The notes under the pieces: model-generated
Databases searched by the model: none
The model's input: only the letters and a program-made list of their open reading frames with translations
What the model was told of the DNA's origin: nothing
Shown here: in pieces, positions 16,769 to 24,514 of the stretch
Layout: every line of letters starts with the position of its first letter
Numbering within the stretch: the stretch's first letter is position 1
Made by a program: the position numbers and the translations under genes
Assembly (NCBI GenBank): GCA_043744255.1
Contig: JAYTVA010000067.1
Coordinates: 10,989 to 74,988 of the forward strand
Direction of reading: 5' to 3'
Source: UKL13-2 sp043744255
Lineage (GTDB): Bacteria > Pseudomonadota > Gammaproteobacteria > Burkholderiales > Usitatibacteraceae
Length of the DNA stretch: 64,000 nt

Positions 16769-17797
16769 ATGCCAATCGAATTCGAAGACGAAGATTATAG
16801 CCCAAGCGAGTTGGCGACTCTGGTTAAGCCAGCCCTTTCCGCGATTGAACCAGTCACCTTGACCGTGCCGATGTCGTTGGGCGGAAAGCGCTTGGATCAA
16901 GGGCTAGCCGAATTGTTCCCTGACCATTCGCGCAGCCGCCTAACCACGATGCTCAAAGACGGCGCGATCTTGCTCGATGGCGCGGTGGTGGCACCGAAAA
17001 CAAAGTTGCTCGGTGGCGAAATTATTGTCGCCACACTTGTGCCGCGTGACGAAGAATCCGCATTCACGCCGGAAGACATTGCCATCGACATTATTTATGA
17101 AGACGATGCCATCGTCGTCGTCAATAAGCGGGCGGGCATGGTGGTGCATCCGGCGGCGGGGAACTGGAGTGGCACGCTGCTTAATGCCCTGCTGTTTCGC
17201 TATCCGCAAGTTATCAATTTGCCGCGTGCAGGCATCGTGCATCGGCTCGATAAGGATACGACCGGCGTGATGGTCGCGGCAAAGACGGAGGCGGCGCAGC
17301 TCGCGCTGGTACGCCAGCTGCAAGCGCGCAGCATGAAACGCATCTACGTAGCGCTGGTGCGTGGGGATGTGGCGCGCGATGGCAAGGTGGATGCGCCGAT
17401 CACGCGCCATCCGCGCGACCGTACGCGCATGGCAGTGGTGGGCGATGTACTACGCGGCGAATCGAATGCGGGCAAAGCAGCTGTCACGCACTACCGCCCG
17501 CTGGAACACTTTAGTTATCACACGCTGGTGGAATGCAGACTCGAAACAGGTCGCACCCACCAAATTCGCGTACACATGCAGACCATTGGTTTCCCGCTCG
17601 AAGGTGACACCGTGTATGGCCCACCGCCGGCGAAAATGGACGCCGAGGTGCGCGATACGTTTCGCGACTTCGGACGGCAGGCCTTGCACGCAAAACAATT
17701 GACGCTGATCCATCCGGTCACTGGCAAAGAGATGAGCTTCGACGCGCCGCTGCCGGATGATTTGGTGGATTTGATTGATTTCGTCGGCATGTTGTAG
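16769..17797 (+). CDS. rluD: 23S rRNA pseudouridine(1911/1915/1917) synthase RluD
   Basis: RluA-family pseudouridine synthase, about 342 residues. The N-terminal S4-like RNA-binding domain spans about residues 30-100 (GGKRLDQGLAELFPDHSRSRL). The catalytic domain carries HRLDKDTTGVMV, with the nucleophile Asp near residue 161. ETGRTHQIRVHM, typical of RluD/RluC, is also present. An acidic N-terminal extension (EFEDEDY) precedes S4. Start: ATG at 16769; a GTG five codons earlier would overlap bamD. It modifies helix 69 of 23S rRNA. It is followed two bases later by pgeF, the usual proteobacterial pairing, so they are probably co-transcribed. Confidence 0.95.
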   Translation: MPIEFEDEDYSPSELATLVKPALSAIEPVTLTVPMSLGGKRLDQGLAELFPDHSRSRLTTMLKDGAILLDGAVVAPKTKLLGGEIIVATLVPRDEESAFTPEDIAIDIIYEDDAIVVVNKRAGMVVHPAAGNWSGTLLNALLFRYPQVINLPRAGIVHRLDKDTTGVMVAAKTEAAQLALVRQLQARSMKRIYVALVRGDVARDGKVDAPITRHPRDRTRMAVVGDVLRGESNAGKAAVTHYRPLEHFSYHTLVECRLETGRTHQIRVHMQTIGFPLEGDTVYGPPPAKMDAEVRDTFRDFGRQALHAKQLTLIHPVTGKEMSFDAPLPDDLVDLIDFVGML

Positions 17798-17799
17798 TC

Positions 17800-18555
17800 G
17801 TGGAAATGACTGACCTCATCATCCCCAATTGGCCTGCGCCTGCGAATGTGAAGGCGTTTTTCACCACGCGAAATGGTGGTGTTAGTGAGGGGGCGTATGC
17901 CAGCCTCAACCTCGGGCGCGCTGCCGGAGATACGCTCAATGCCGTGAAGGAAAATCGTCGCCGCTTTGAGAAGCTGTTGCCGCAGCCGCCTGCGTGGTTG
18001 AGCCAGGTGCATGGCACGCGCGTGATTGAAGCAGCAGCAGTCATTGCCAGCGGTGCTGTTGAGGCCGCCGACGCCGCATACACGCGTGCGGTGGGTAGCC
18101 CATGCGCCGTGATGGTCGCGGATTGTTTGCCGGTGTTGTTTTGCGATGACGAAGGGCAGGTGGTTGCCGCCGCCCACGCCGGTTGGCGCGGGCTAGCCGC
18201 CGGTATGCTTGAGTGCACCGTGGAGGTGATGCAAACACCACCCGCGAAATTGATGGCTTGGCTGGGCCCGGCGATTGGGCCGAGTAGATTCGAAGTGGGT
18301 GAGGATGTTTTGCAGGCGTTTGTAGCCGTTGATCCAAACGCGGCGCGCGCGTTCGTGCCGCGCGGCGCGGCGCATCCCGGAAAATATTTTGCGGATCTTT
18401 TCGCCTTGGCCCATATGCGGTTGGCGCGCGCCGGCCTCACCCGCGTGTACGGCGGAGGTGTTTGCACGATGAGCGATCCGGCGCGATTTTTCTCGTATCG
18501 GCGCGATGGGGCGTCCGGGCGCATGGCTGGGGTGATTTGGCGGACAGAGCTGTAA
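17800..18555 (+). CDS. pgeF: Peptidoglycan editing factor PgeF (multicopper polyphenol oxidase family)
   Basis: YfiH/PgeF family (DUF152), 251 residues. Metal-site motifs are conserved: FFTTRNGGVSEG and SLNLG near the N-terminus, VMVADCLPVLFCD around residue 105, and AAAHAGWRGLAAG with the ligand His near 126. The family removes wrongly incorporated L-Ser or other residues from UDP-MurNAc precursors; older annotations call it laccase. Start is GTG at 17800 or ATG two codons later. Immediately downstream of rluD (2-base gap), as in E. coli yfiH. Confidence 0.93.
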   Translation: MEMTDLIIPNWPAPANVKAFFTTRNGGVSEGAYASLNLGRAAGDTLNAVKENRRRFEKLLPQPPAWLSQVHGTRVIEAAAVIASGAVEAADAAYTRAVGSPCAVMVADCLPVLFCDDEGQVVAAAHAGWRGLAAGMLECTVEVMQTPPAKLMAWLGPAIGPSRFEVGEDVLQAFVAVDPNAARAFVPRGAAHPGKYFADLFALAHMRLARAGLTRVYGGGVCTMSDPARFFSYRRDGASGRMAGVIWRTEL

Positions 18556-18660
18556 GCACGCCATGGTAAACTGTTGCAATTGAGTTGCAAGTAACAACAA
18601 TCCGCATGCCATAGGCTTTGAGTCTTACTGGCTCACCTGCGATAGCGCACCTGCCGCACC

Positions 18661-19476
18661 ATGACCCTTCTGTACATCCTCGCCGCCTGTTTGTTCGGCA
18701 GTGCCCTTTCGGTGCTGCTGGCGGGCTTGATCGCGTGGCGGGTGCAGCCGCGGGTGATTCCGTTGTTTGTCAGCTATGCGGTGGGCGCATTGCTGGGCGT
18801 GGTGTTTCTCGATTTGTTGCCGCATATTTTTCAGACCACCACCAAACCGCAGGCGTCCGCCGGCTGGATTTTGGCGGGCATCATGGCGTTTTTTATTCTG
18901 GAAAAACTGGTGTTGTGGCGTCACAACCACGATCACGCGGGGCAGGCGGAAGCAGCCATCGCGGCCCACGACGCCAACACGCATGGACACGATCATGGGC
19001 ACGCGCATCATGGCGCTGCACATGGCCGCGAAACCAGCGCGTGGATGATTATCATCGGTGATGGCTTTCACAATTTCACCGATGGCTTAGCCATTGCGGC
19101 GGCGTTTTTAGCGGACTACAAATTAGGCGTGGTGACCGCAGTCGCCATCATTGCGCATGAATTACCGCAAGAGTTGGGTGATTTTCTGGTGCTGATTCAT
19201 TCTGGATTCAGCAAGCGCCGTGCGTTGTTCTGGAATCTGATGTCGAGCTTCGCCACGTTGGTAGGCGCGGTTCTGGCGTATTTTGCGTTTACGTGGGCGG
19301 GCGATTATGAAAATATTTTTCTGTGTATCGCCGCCGCCAGCATGATCTACGTCGCGATTGCTGACCTCATTCCCGGCCTACACAAGCGCTCCACACTTGC
19401 CGATACTATCCAGCAAATTTCGCTAGTCGCGATTGGCATCGCCTCGATCTGGGGCGTTCACTTGCTCATCGGCTAA
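18661..19476 (+). CDS. ZIP family metal transporter
   Basis: ZIP-type inner-membrane divalent-metal transporter of 271 residues with about eight membrane segments. A His-rich cytoplasmic loop lies near residues 98-120 (HGHDHGHAHHGAAHG). The conserved TM4/TM5 metal-site helices read GDGFHNFTDGLAIAAAF and HELPQELGDFLVLIHSG. Zinc or another divalent metal is the likely substrate. The 3' end overlaps by 54 bases a small convergent membrane gene on the other strand. No metal-responsive operator was recognised upstream. Confidence 0.93.
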   Translation: MTLLYILAACLFGSALSVLLAGLIAWRVQPRVIPLFVSYAVGALLGVVFLDLLPHIFQTTTKPQASAGWILAGIMAFFILEKLVLWRHNHDHAGQAEAAIAAHDANTHGHDHGHAHHGAAHGRETSAWMIIIGDGFHNFTDGLAIAAAFLADYKLGVVTAVAIIAHELPQELGDFLVLIHSGFSKRRALFWNLMSSFATLVGAVLAYFAFTWAGDYENIFLCIAAASMIYVAIADLIPGLHKRSTLADTIQQISLVAIGIASIWGVHLLIG

Positions 19477-19650
19477 CGCTCGGTCGCGCAGCTTGTTGCG
19501 ACGGCGAATCGGCGCGCCAAACAGCCACACCAGCAGCGAACACGGTGCTAGGCCGTAAAATACGAATGTCATGATGCCCGCGACCACCGATTTTTCAGTA
19601 GCGGCCATCATCAGCACCACATACAACCACGCGATCGCTACGATATACAT
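19423..19650 (-). CDS. Small two-helix membrane protein, unknown function
   Basis: 75 residues from the ATG at 19650 (MYIVAIAWLYVVLMMAATE). Two hydrophobic helices (residues 1-16 and about 22-43, ending LLVWLFGAP) are followed by an arginine-rich, then acidic tail. Short proteins of this kind, with a similar beginning, are common as conserved hypotheticals in Betaproteobacteria. The gene lies antisense over the last 54 bases of the ZIP gene and is divergent from phaC. Function not known. Its reality is supported by the clean membrane topology and by filling the gap between ZIP and phaC. Confidence 0.55.
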   Translation of the reverse strand: MYIVAIAWLYVVLMMAATEKSVVAGIMTFVFYGLAPCSLLVWLFGAPIRRRNKLRDRALADEQVNAPDRGDANRD

Positions 19651-19682
19651 TTTCGTTCTCACCGTTCCCCGACTAGCCCCAG

Positions 19683-21398
19683 ATGAATACTCCCACAAGC
19701 GCCATTGATTTTCCAAAAACACTTTCGACGTTGCAGGAAATGGCATCGCGCTTGATTCATCAAAGCGCGACGATTCATACGCCCAATAGTTTCAACGAGG
19801 CGTGGCAGCTCTGGACGCAGGCGCTGGCCCGCGAGCCGCAAAAGCTGGCGGCTATGCAAGCGCGTATCAACGCAGAAAATCAGCGCTTGAGGGCCTTGGC
19901 GGCGAGCGACGAATCGGCACGCCTGAGCTGCACAGACAAACGTTTTTCCAGCGAAGCGTGGCAAACCAACCCAGCATTTTTGAGCCTTGCCGAATCGTAT
20001 CTCAGCATGAGTACCACACTGCTGGAAAGCCTTGATGGGCTTGAATTGACGACTGAAGCCAAGCAGCGCGCACGATTTTTTTTCAAGCAGTATTTTGATG
20101 CCGTTTCACCAACCAATTTTTTGCTGACCAATCCCGAGGCGATGCAGCTCGCGATGGACAGTAAAGGCGAATCGCTGCGTACGGGCATCGAAAACCTCAA
20201 AGCCGATATGGAAAAAGGTCATATCTCGATGACCGATGAGACCGCGTTTGAGGTCGGCAAAAATATCGCCATGACGCCCGGACGCGTGGTGTTTGAAAAT
20301 GAAATTTTCCAGTTGCTGCAATACGCGCCGCAAACGCGCGAGGTACATTTGCGCCCGCTGTTGCTGGTGCCGCCGTGCATCAACAAGTTCTACATTCTCG
20401 ATTTGCGTCCTGATAACTCATTCATCGAATACGCCGTTCAGCAAGGCTTCACCGTGTTTGTTACCTCGTGGCGTAACGTGCAGGCACCGCAAGGCAAACT
20501 TACTTGGGACGATTACATTCGCGATGGCGTCATCAAAGCCATCGATACGGTGCGCGTTATTACCAACGTGGACAAAATCAACGCGCTGGGATTTTGTGTG
20601 GGTGGCACCATGCTCGCCAACGCGCTCGCAGTGTTGCGGCGCATGGACCATGATGTGGTCGAGAGCATGACGTTGCTCACGACGTTCCTCGATTTTGCTG
20701 AGGTCGGCGACATCAGCGCGTATGTGGACGAAGCGTTCGTCGAGCGTCGTGAGCGCGAGCTGAGCACCGGCGGCATCGTCGATGGTGGCGAATTGGCATT
20801 CGCATTTTCATCGCTGCGCGCCAACGATCTCATTTGGAATTACGTCTCCAGCAATTATCTGCACGGCAAGAAACCGCCGCCGTTTGATTTGCTGTTCTGG
20901 AACAGTGACAGCACCAATCTGCCCGGGCCGTGGTACAGCTACTACCTGCGCAATACCTATCTCGAAAATAACCTCATCAAGCCCGATCACCTGCGCGTGT
21001 GCGACGTGCCGGTTGATCTGAGCGTAATCGATATGCCGGCCTATGTGTTTGCGGCGCGTGAAGACCATATTGTGCCGTGGAAAACCTCGTACCAAGGTAC
21101 CCGCCATCTCAGCAGCGACGTGAAATTCGTGCTGGGTGCGTCGGGTCACATCGCGGGCGTGATTAACCCAGCGTCGAAAAACAAGCGTAGCTATTGGACC
21201 GGTGCCGATCAAGCTGAAACGGCAGATGGCTGGATCGCCGCCTCGCAAGAGCACGCGGGTAGCTGGTGGCCACATTGGGCAAAATGGTTGCGCGCGCGCA
21301 GTGGACGTATGATTGCAGCACGTACCACTCTCGGTAGCGCCGCATTTCCACCTACTGAGGTGGCACCTGGTCGGTATGTAAAGGGCCGCACCAAGTAG
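19683..21398 (+). CDS. phaC: Class I poly(3-hydroxyalkanoate) synthase PhaC
   Basis: Polymerises 3-hydroxyacyl-CoA to PHA/PHB at the granule surface. 571 residues, class I size. The lipase-like box GFCVGGT places the catalytic Cys near residue 305. The later Asp (AAREDHIVPW) and His (LGASGHIAGVINP) of the triad are present, and the N-terminal FFKQYFDAVSPTNFLLTNPEA block is diagnostic of PhaC. Directly followed by phaB with a 34-base gap and its own AGGAGA site, forming a phaC-phaB unit. No phaA is seen in the window, so the beta-ketothiolase must be elsewhere. Confidence 0.97.
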   Translation: MNTPTSAIDFPKTLSTLQEMASRLIHQSATIHTPNSFNEAWQLWTQALAREPQKLAAMQARINAENQRLRALAASDESARLSCTDKRFSSEAWQTNPAFLSLAESYLSMSTTLLESLDGLELTTEAKQRARFFFKQYFDAVSPTNFLLTNPEAMQLAMDSKGESLRTGIENLKADMEKGHISMTDETAFEVGKNIAMTPGRVVFENEIFQLLQYAPQTREVHLRPLLLVPPCINKFYILDLRPDNSFIEYAVQQGFTVFVTSWRNVQAPQGKLTWDDYIRDGVIKAIDTVRVITNVDKINALGFCVGGTMLANALAVLRRMDHDVVESMTLLTTFLDFAEVGDISAYVDEAFVERRERELSTGGIVDGGELAFAFSSLRANDLIWNYVSSNYLHGKKPPPFDLLFWNSDSTNLPGPWYSYYLRNTYLENNLIKPDHLRVCDVPVDLSVIDMPAYVFAAREDHIVPWKTSYQGTRHLSSDVKFVLGASGHIAGVINPASKNKRSYWTGADQAETADGWIAASQEHAGSWWPHWAKWLRARSGRMIAARTTLGSAAFPPTEVAPGRYVKGRTK

Positions 21399-21432
21399 TA
21401 CCGTTATTAAACGAATAACCAGGAGAATCAAC

Positions 21433-22182
21433 ATGTCAAATTCACAACGTATCGCACTCGTCACTGGCGGAATGGGCGGTCTCGGCGAAGCCATTTGTAT
21501 GAAACTTGCCCGCATGGGTATCAAGGTCGTGGTGACCTATTCGCCGTCAAACACCAAGGCCGATCAATGGCTCAAGGACATGGCCACACGCGACTATCAC
21601 TTCGCGGCCTACGCTGTAGACGTCAGCAGTTTTGATTCCTGCCACACAGCCATCGACAAGATTCAAAAGGAAGTGGGGCCAGTTGACATTCTGATCAACA
21701 ACGCTGGCATCACGCGCGACATGACCTTCAAAAAAATGACTAAGGTCGATTGGGACGCCGTGATCGGTACCAACCTCGATAGCATCTTTAACATGACCAA
21801 ACCGGTAGTCGATGGCATGGTCGAGCGCGGCTGGGGGCGTGTGATTAACGTCTCGTCGGTGAACGGGCAAAAGGGTGCCTTCGGTCAAACCAACTACTCG
21901 GCCGCCAAAGCCGGTATGCATGGCTTCAGCAAAGCGCTGGCACTCGAAGTCGCGCGTAAAGGGGTCACGGTCAACACCATTTCGCCCGGCTATATCGGTA
22001 CCGCGATGGTCACAGCGATTCCCGAAGAAGTGCTCAACAGCAAAATCATTCCGCAGATTCCGCTGGGCCGTTTGGGTAAGCCGGAGGAAGTGGCGGGCTT
22101 ATGTGCGTATTTGGCGTCAGACGAGGCGGCGTTTATTACCGGGGCGAATATTGCGATTAACGGTGGGCAGCATATGCAGTAA
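21433..22182 (+). CDS. phaB: Acetoacetyl-CoA reductase PhaB (SDR family)
   Basis: NADPH-dependent short-chain dehydrogenase, 249 residues. It makes (R)-3-hydroxybutyryl-CoA for PHB synthesis. Cofactor motif TGGMGGLGEAI is at residues 11-21 and NNAG near 92. The catalytic Ser-Tyr-Lys are in NVSSVNGQKGAFGQTNYSAAKAG, followed by the C-terminal substrate region ISPGYIGTAM. GITRDMTFKKM is typical of PhaB rather than FabG. AGGAGA lies 6 bases before the ATG. It lies directly downstream of phaC. Confidence 0.96.
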   Translation: MSNSQRIALVTGGMGGLGEAICMKLARMGIKVVVTYSPSNTKADQWLKDMATRDYHFAAYAVDVSSFDSCHTAIDKIQKEVGPVDILINNAGITRDMTFKKMTKVDWDAVIGTNLDSIFNMTKPVVDGMVERGWGRVINVSSVNGQKGAFGQTNYSAAKAGMHGFSKALALEVARKGVTVNTISPGYIGTAMVTAIPEEVLNSKIIPQIPLGRLGKPEEVAGLCAYLASDEAAFITGANIAINGGQHMQ

Positions 22183-22306
22183 CGCGTGCAGTAACCAACA
22201 CCGCGTACAGACAAAACCCTAGTATCGGCGAGCCTCTTCAGGCAGTGGTCTGAAAATGCGCGTCGATGCTGGGGTTTAACTTTTTTGCCATTCCATTCCT
22301 GCATTC

Positions 22307-23569
22307 ATGCCCAATTACTGCGCCATCGACTTCGGTACGTCTAATTCTGCCGTCGCGCTGCCCACTTCATCGCCTACCGTCACACTCCAATTGGCCGAGC
22401 TGGAGCCCGGCTACACCACCATTCCCACAGCGGTCTTCTACAACACCGAAGACGAAACCCGTTGCTATGGGCGCGAAGCGGTAGCAGCGTATGTCGATGG
22501 TTTTGATGGCCGCTTGATGCGCTCGATCAAAAGTATTCTCGGCTCGGACTTGATGGAGTCCACCACCGAAATGGGCCATGGCTTGCAGGTGAAATATAGC
22601 GACGTGGTGATCGCGTATTTGCGTCATCTCAAAACAGTGGCAGAGCATCAATCGCAACGCACGCTTCAACGCGTGGTCATTGGTCGCCCGGTGCAATTCG
22701 TTGACGACGATTCAATTCGTGATGGCAAAGCCGAAGCAGCATTGCGAAAAGCCGCGCGGGCTGTGGGGTTTCGTGATGTTGCCTTTCAGTTTGAGCCGAT
22801 TGCGGCAGCGTTTGATTACGAGTCCGGCATTGAAAAAGAAGAGTTGGTGATGGTCGCCGACATCGGTGGCGGCACCTCGGATTTTTCGCTAATGCGTGTC
22901 GGCCCGGCGCGACGGGCGCGACTTGAGCGCAAGGACGACATCCTCGCCAACTATGGCGTTCATGTTGCGGGCACGGACTTTGATCGCGCGGTAAACCTCG
23001 CCGTGATCATGCCCACGCTGGGGTTCGGCTCGGTCGGTGCCAATGGCCGTCGCGTACCCGCCTCGACTTATTTCGACCTTGCGACTTGGCATCTCATTAA
23101 CACGGTATACGCGCACAATCGCGTGGCGCAACTGCGCGAAATGCGCAGCATGTACGCTGACCAAGCGCGCTTTGACCGGCTACTGCGGGTCGTCACCCGC
23201 CGCCTTGGTCATCAATTGGCGGCAACGGCCGAGGCGGCCAAGATTGACGTGTCGCTGCACAGCAAAACCATCGTTCACCTTGATGCCATCGAAGAGCATT
23301 TGCAGATTGAATTTAATACCCTGGAACAAGCAGCAGCGCTGGCCGACAAAATCGAAAAAATTGTTGCGGCAGCAGCGGCGACCGCTACCATGGCGGGCGT
23401 ACAACGGGATGCAATTAGTGCCGTTTATTTCACCGGTGGCTCCACCGGCCTCGATGTGCTCACCGAACAAATCGCCGCGCAATTTCCCAGAGCCCAGAAA
23501 ATCGTCGGCGACCGATTTGCCAGCGTGGCGAAGGGGCTGGGGATTTATGCGTCGCGATTATTTGCCTAG
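22307..23569 (+). CDS. Hsp70 family protein (YegD-like)
   Basis: Actin/Hsp70-fold ATPase of 420 residues. It carries only the nucleotide-binding domain and lacks the substrate-binding half of DnaK. The motifs CAIDFGTSNSAVALP (phosphate-1, residues 4-18), MVADIGGGTSDFSLMRV (phosphate-2, near 184) and VYFTGGSTGLDVL (adenosine, near 370) are clear. E. coli YegD is the nearest well-known relative. Members are presumed chaperone-like, but the client is unknown. It is monocistronic here, between phaB and the tRNA. Confidence 0.88.
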   Translation: MPNYCAIDFGTSNSAVALPTSSPTVTLQLAELEPGYTTIPTAVFYNTEDETRCYGREAVAAYVDGFDGRLMRSIKSILGSDLMESTTEMGHGLQVKYSDVVIAYLRHLKTVAEHQSQRTLQRVVIGRPVQFVDDDSIRDGKAEAALRKAARAVGFRDVAFQFEPIAAAFDYESGIEKEELVMVADIGGGTSDFSLMRVGPARRARLERKDDILANYGVHVAGTDFDRAVNLAVIMPTLGFGSVGANGRRVPASTYFDLATWHLINTVYAHNRVAQLREMRSMYADQARFDRLLRVVTRRLGHQLAATAEAAKIDVSLHSKTIVHLDAIEEHLQIEFNTLEQAAALADKIEKIVAAAAATATMAGVQRDAISAVYFTGGSTGLDVLTEQIAAQFPRAQKIVGDRFASVAKGLGIYASRLFA

Positions 23570-23607
23570 CTGTAGAGATCGCATGCAAACCAAGTAAAAT
23601 CATCGGT

Positions 23608-23727
23608 ATGCCCGGGTGGTGAAACAGGTAGGTCGAGCCGAGGAGTCTAAGGCTTGACGAAAACGGGCGTAGTCCGTTGTGTCGTGAACGGAGTGGTAGG
23701 CGAAATTGCAAGACAAATGATCTAAAT
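23608..23727 (+). repeat. tRNA-Leu-derived fragment duplication upstream of tRNA-Leu
   Basis: A 24-base segment at 23608-23631 is an exact copy of 23726-23749, the first 22 bases of the tRNA-Leu gene plus two bases before it; the period is 118 bp. Inside the 94-bp interval, 23671-23683 (AGTCCGTTGTGTC) is the exact reverse complement of tRNA positions 23749-23761. The copy does not continue into a full tRNA. Instead GTCGAGCC (23632-23639) pairs with GGCTTGAC (23651-23658), and GCCCG (23610-23614) could pair with CGGGC. It is best described as a tRNA-derived remnant or attachment-like direct repeat. Confidence 0.7.
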
Positions 23728-23817
23728 GCCCGGGTGGTGAAACAGGTAGACACAACGGACTTAAAATCCGTCGGGACTAAACCTCCCGTACCGGTTCGAT
23801 TCCGGTCCTGGGCACCA
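23728..23817 (+). tRNA. tRNA-Leu (anticodon UAA)
   Basis: Acceptor GCCCGGG (23728-23734) pairs with CCTGGGC (23807-23813) with one G-U, and encoded ACCA follows. The anticodon arm is ACGGA-CTTAAAA-TCCGT, so the anticodon is UAA. A long variable arm marks class II (Leu), and the T-arm CCGG-TTCGATT-CCGG is canonical. It is preceded by a partial duplicate of its own 5' end. Confidence 0.97.
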
Positions 23818-23943
23818 ATTTCCTTCGCGGTCTCGTTACCGGCTGCGCGGCGTCCATGGTTTTCCAAGCGTGGTGTGCATGCAAAAAAGACAACAACAAG
23901 CAGAGATGACGTGTTCGCTGCGGCGCTGTTGCGGTGGCTGCTT

Positions 23944-24495
23944 GTGAGCGAAATCACTGCGCTATTTCAAGCCGCACGCAGCGATGACCCCGGCGCGATG
24001 GACGCGCTATTCGCCGCACTCTACGACGATCTGCGTGTTTTGGCGCGCTCGAAGTTACGGCGCACTAACGCCATGACGTCGCTTGACACCACCGCACTCG
24101 TGCACGAATCATATTTGCGTTTCCTCAAAGCAGGCGACCTAAAGATCGAAGATCGCCCGCACTTCCTAGCTTATGCCGCGACGGTGATGCGCTCCATCAT
24201 TGTCGATATGGTGCGCCACCGTATGGCGGATCGGCGCGGCGGCGATTCGATCCAGATTACGCTCAATACCAATATCGCCGAGTCAGTCGGCGTGCGCGAT
24301 GACGAGGTGATTCTGGTCAACGATGCGCTTGGAGAGTTGGCAAAAATTGATGCGCGCCTAGTGAAGGTCGTTGAGATGCGCTACTTTGCGGGCATGAGCG
24401 AGGAACAGATTGCCGAATCGCTTGGCGTGAGCACGCGCACCGTCGAGCGTGACTGGGAAAAGGCGCGGCTGTATTTGTATCGTGCGTTGAAGTAG
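23944..24495 (+). CDS. RNA polymerase sigma factor, ECF-like (TIGR02999 type)
   Basis: Sigma-70 family protein of about 183 residues. Region 2 spans about residues 10-90 (ALFAALYDDLRVLARSKLRR; LVHESYLRFLKAG; HFLAYAATVMRSIIVDMVRHR). Region 4 spans 125-180 (VVEMRYFAGMSEEQIAESLGVSTRTVERDWEKARLYLYRAL). The FFAYAA/MR..VDhaR pattern is characteristic of the group usually paired with protein kinases. Start: GTG at 23944 gives the usual length; the frame stays open back into the tRNA and cannot all be coding. The stop lies 19 bases before the proposed start of the Ser/Thr kinase, so kinase and sigma factor form an operon and probably a signalling pair. Confidence 0.85.
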   Translation: MSEITALFQAARSDDPGAMDALFAALYDDLRVLARSKLRRTNAMTSLDTTALVHESYLRFLKAGDLKIEDRPHFLAYAATVMRSIIVDMVRHRMADRRGGDSIQITLNTNIAESVGVRDDEVILVNDALGELAKIDARLVKVVEMRYFAGMSEEQIAESLGVSTRTVERDWEKARLYLYRALK

Positions 24496-24514
24496 GTGCT
24501 GTCTGGAGGCTGAT

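Noticed and set aside
23608..23680. A second complete tRNA-Leu gene
   Set aside because: Only the acceptor 5' strand and D-arm are present; no anticodon arm, T-arm or CCA follows.
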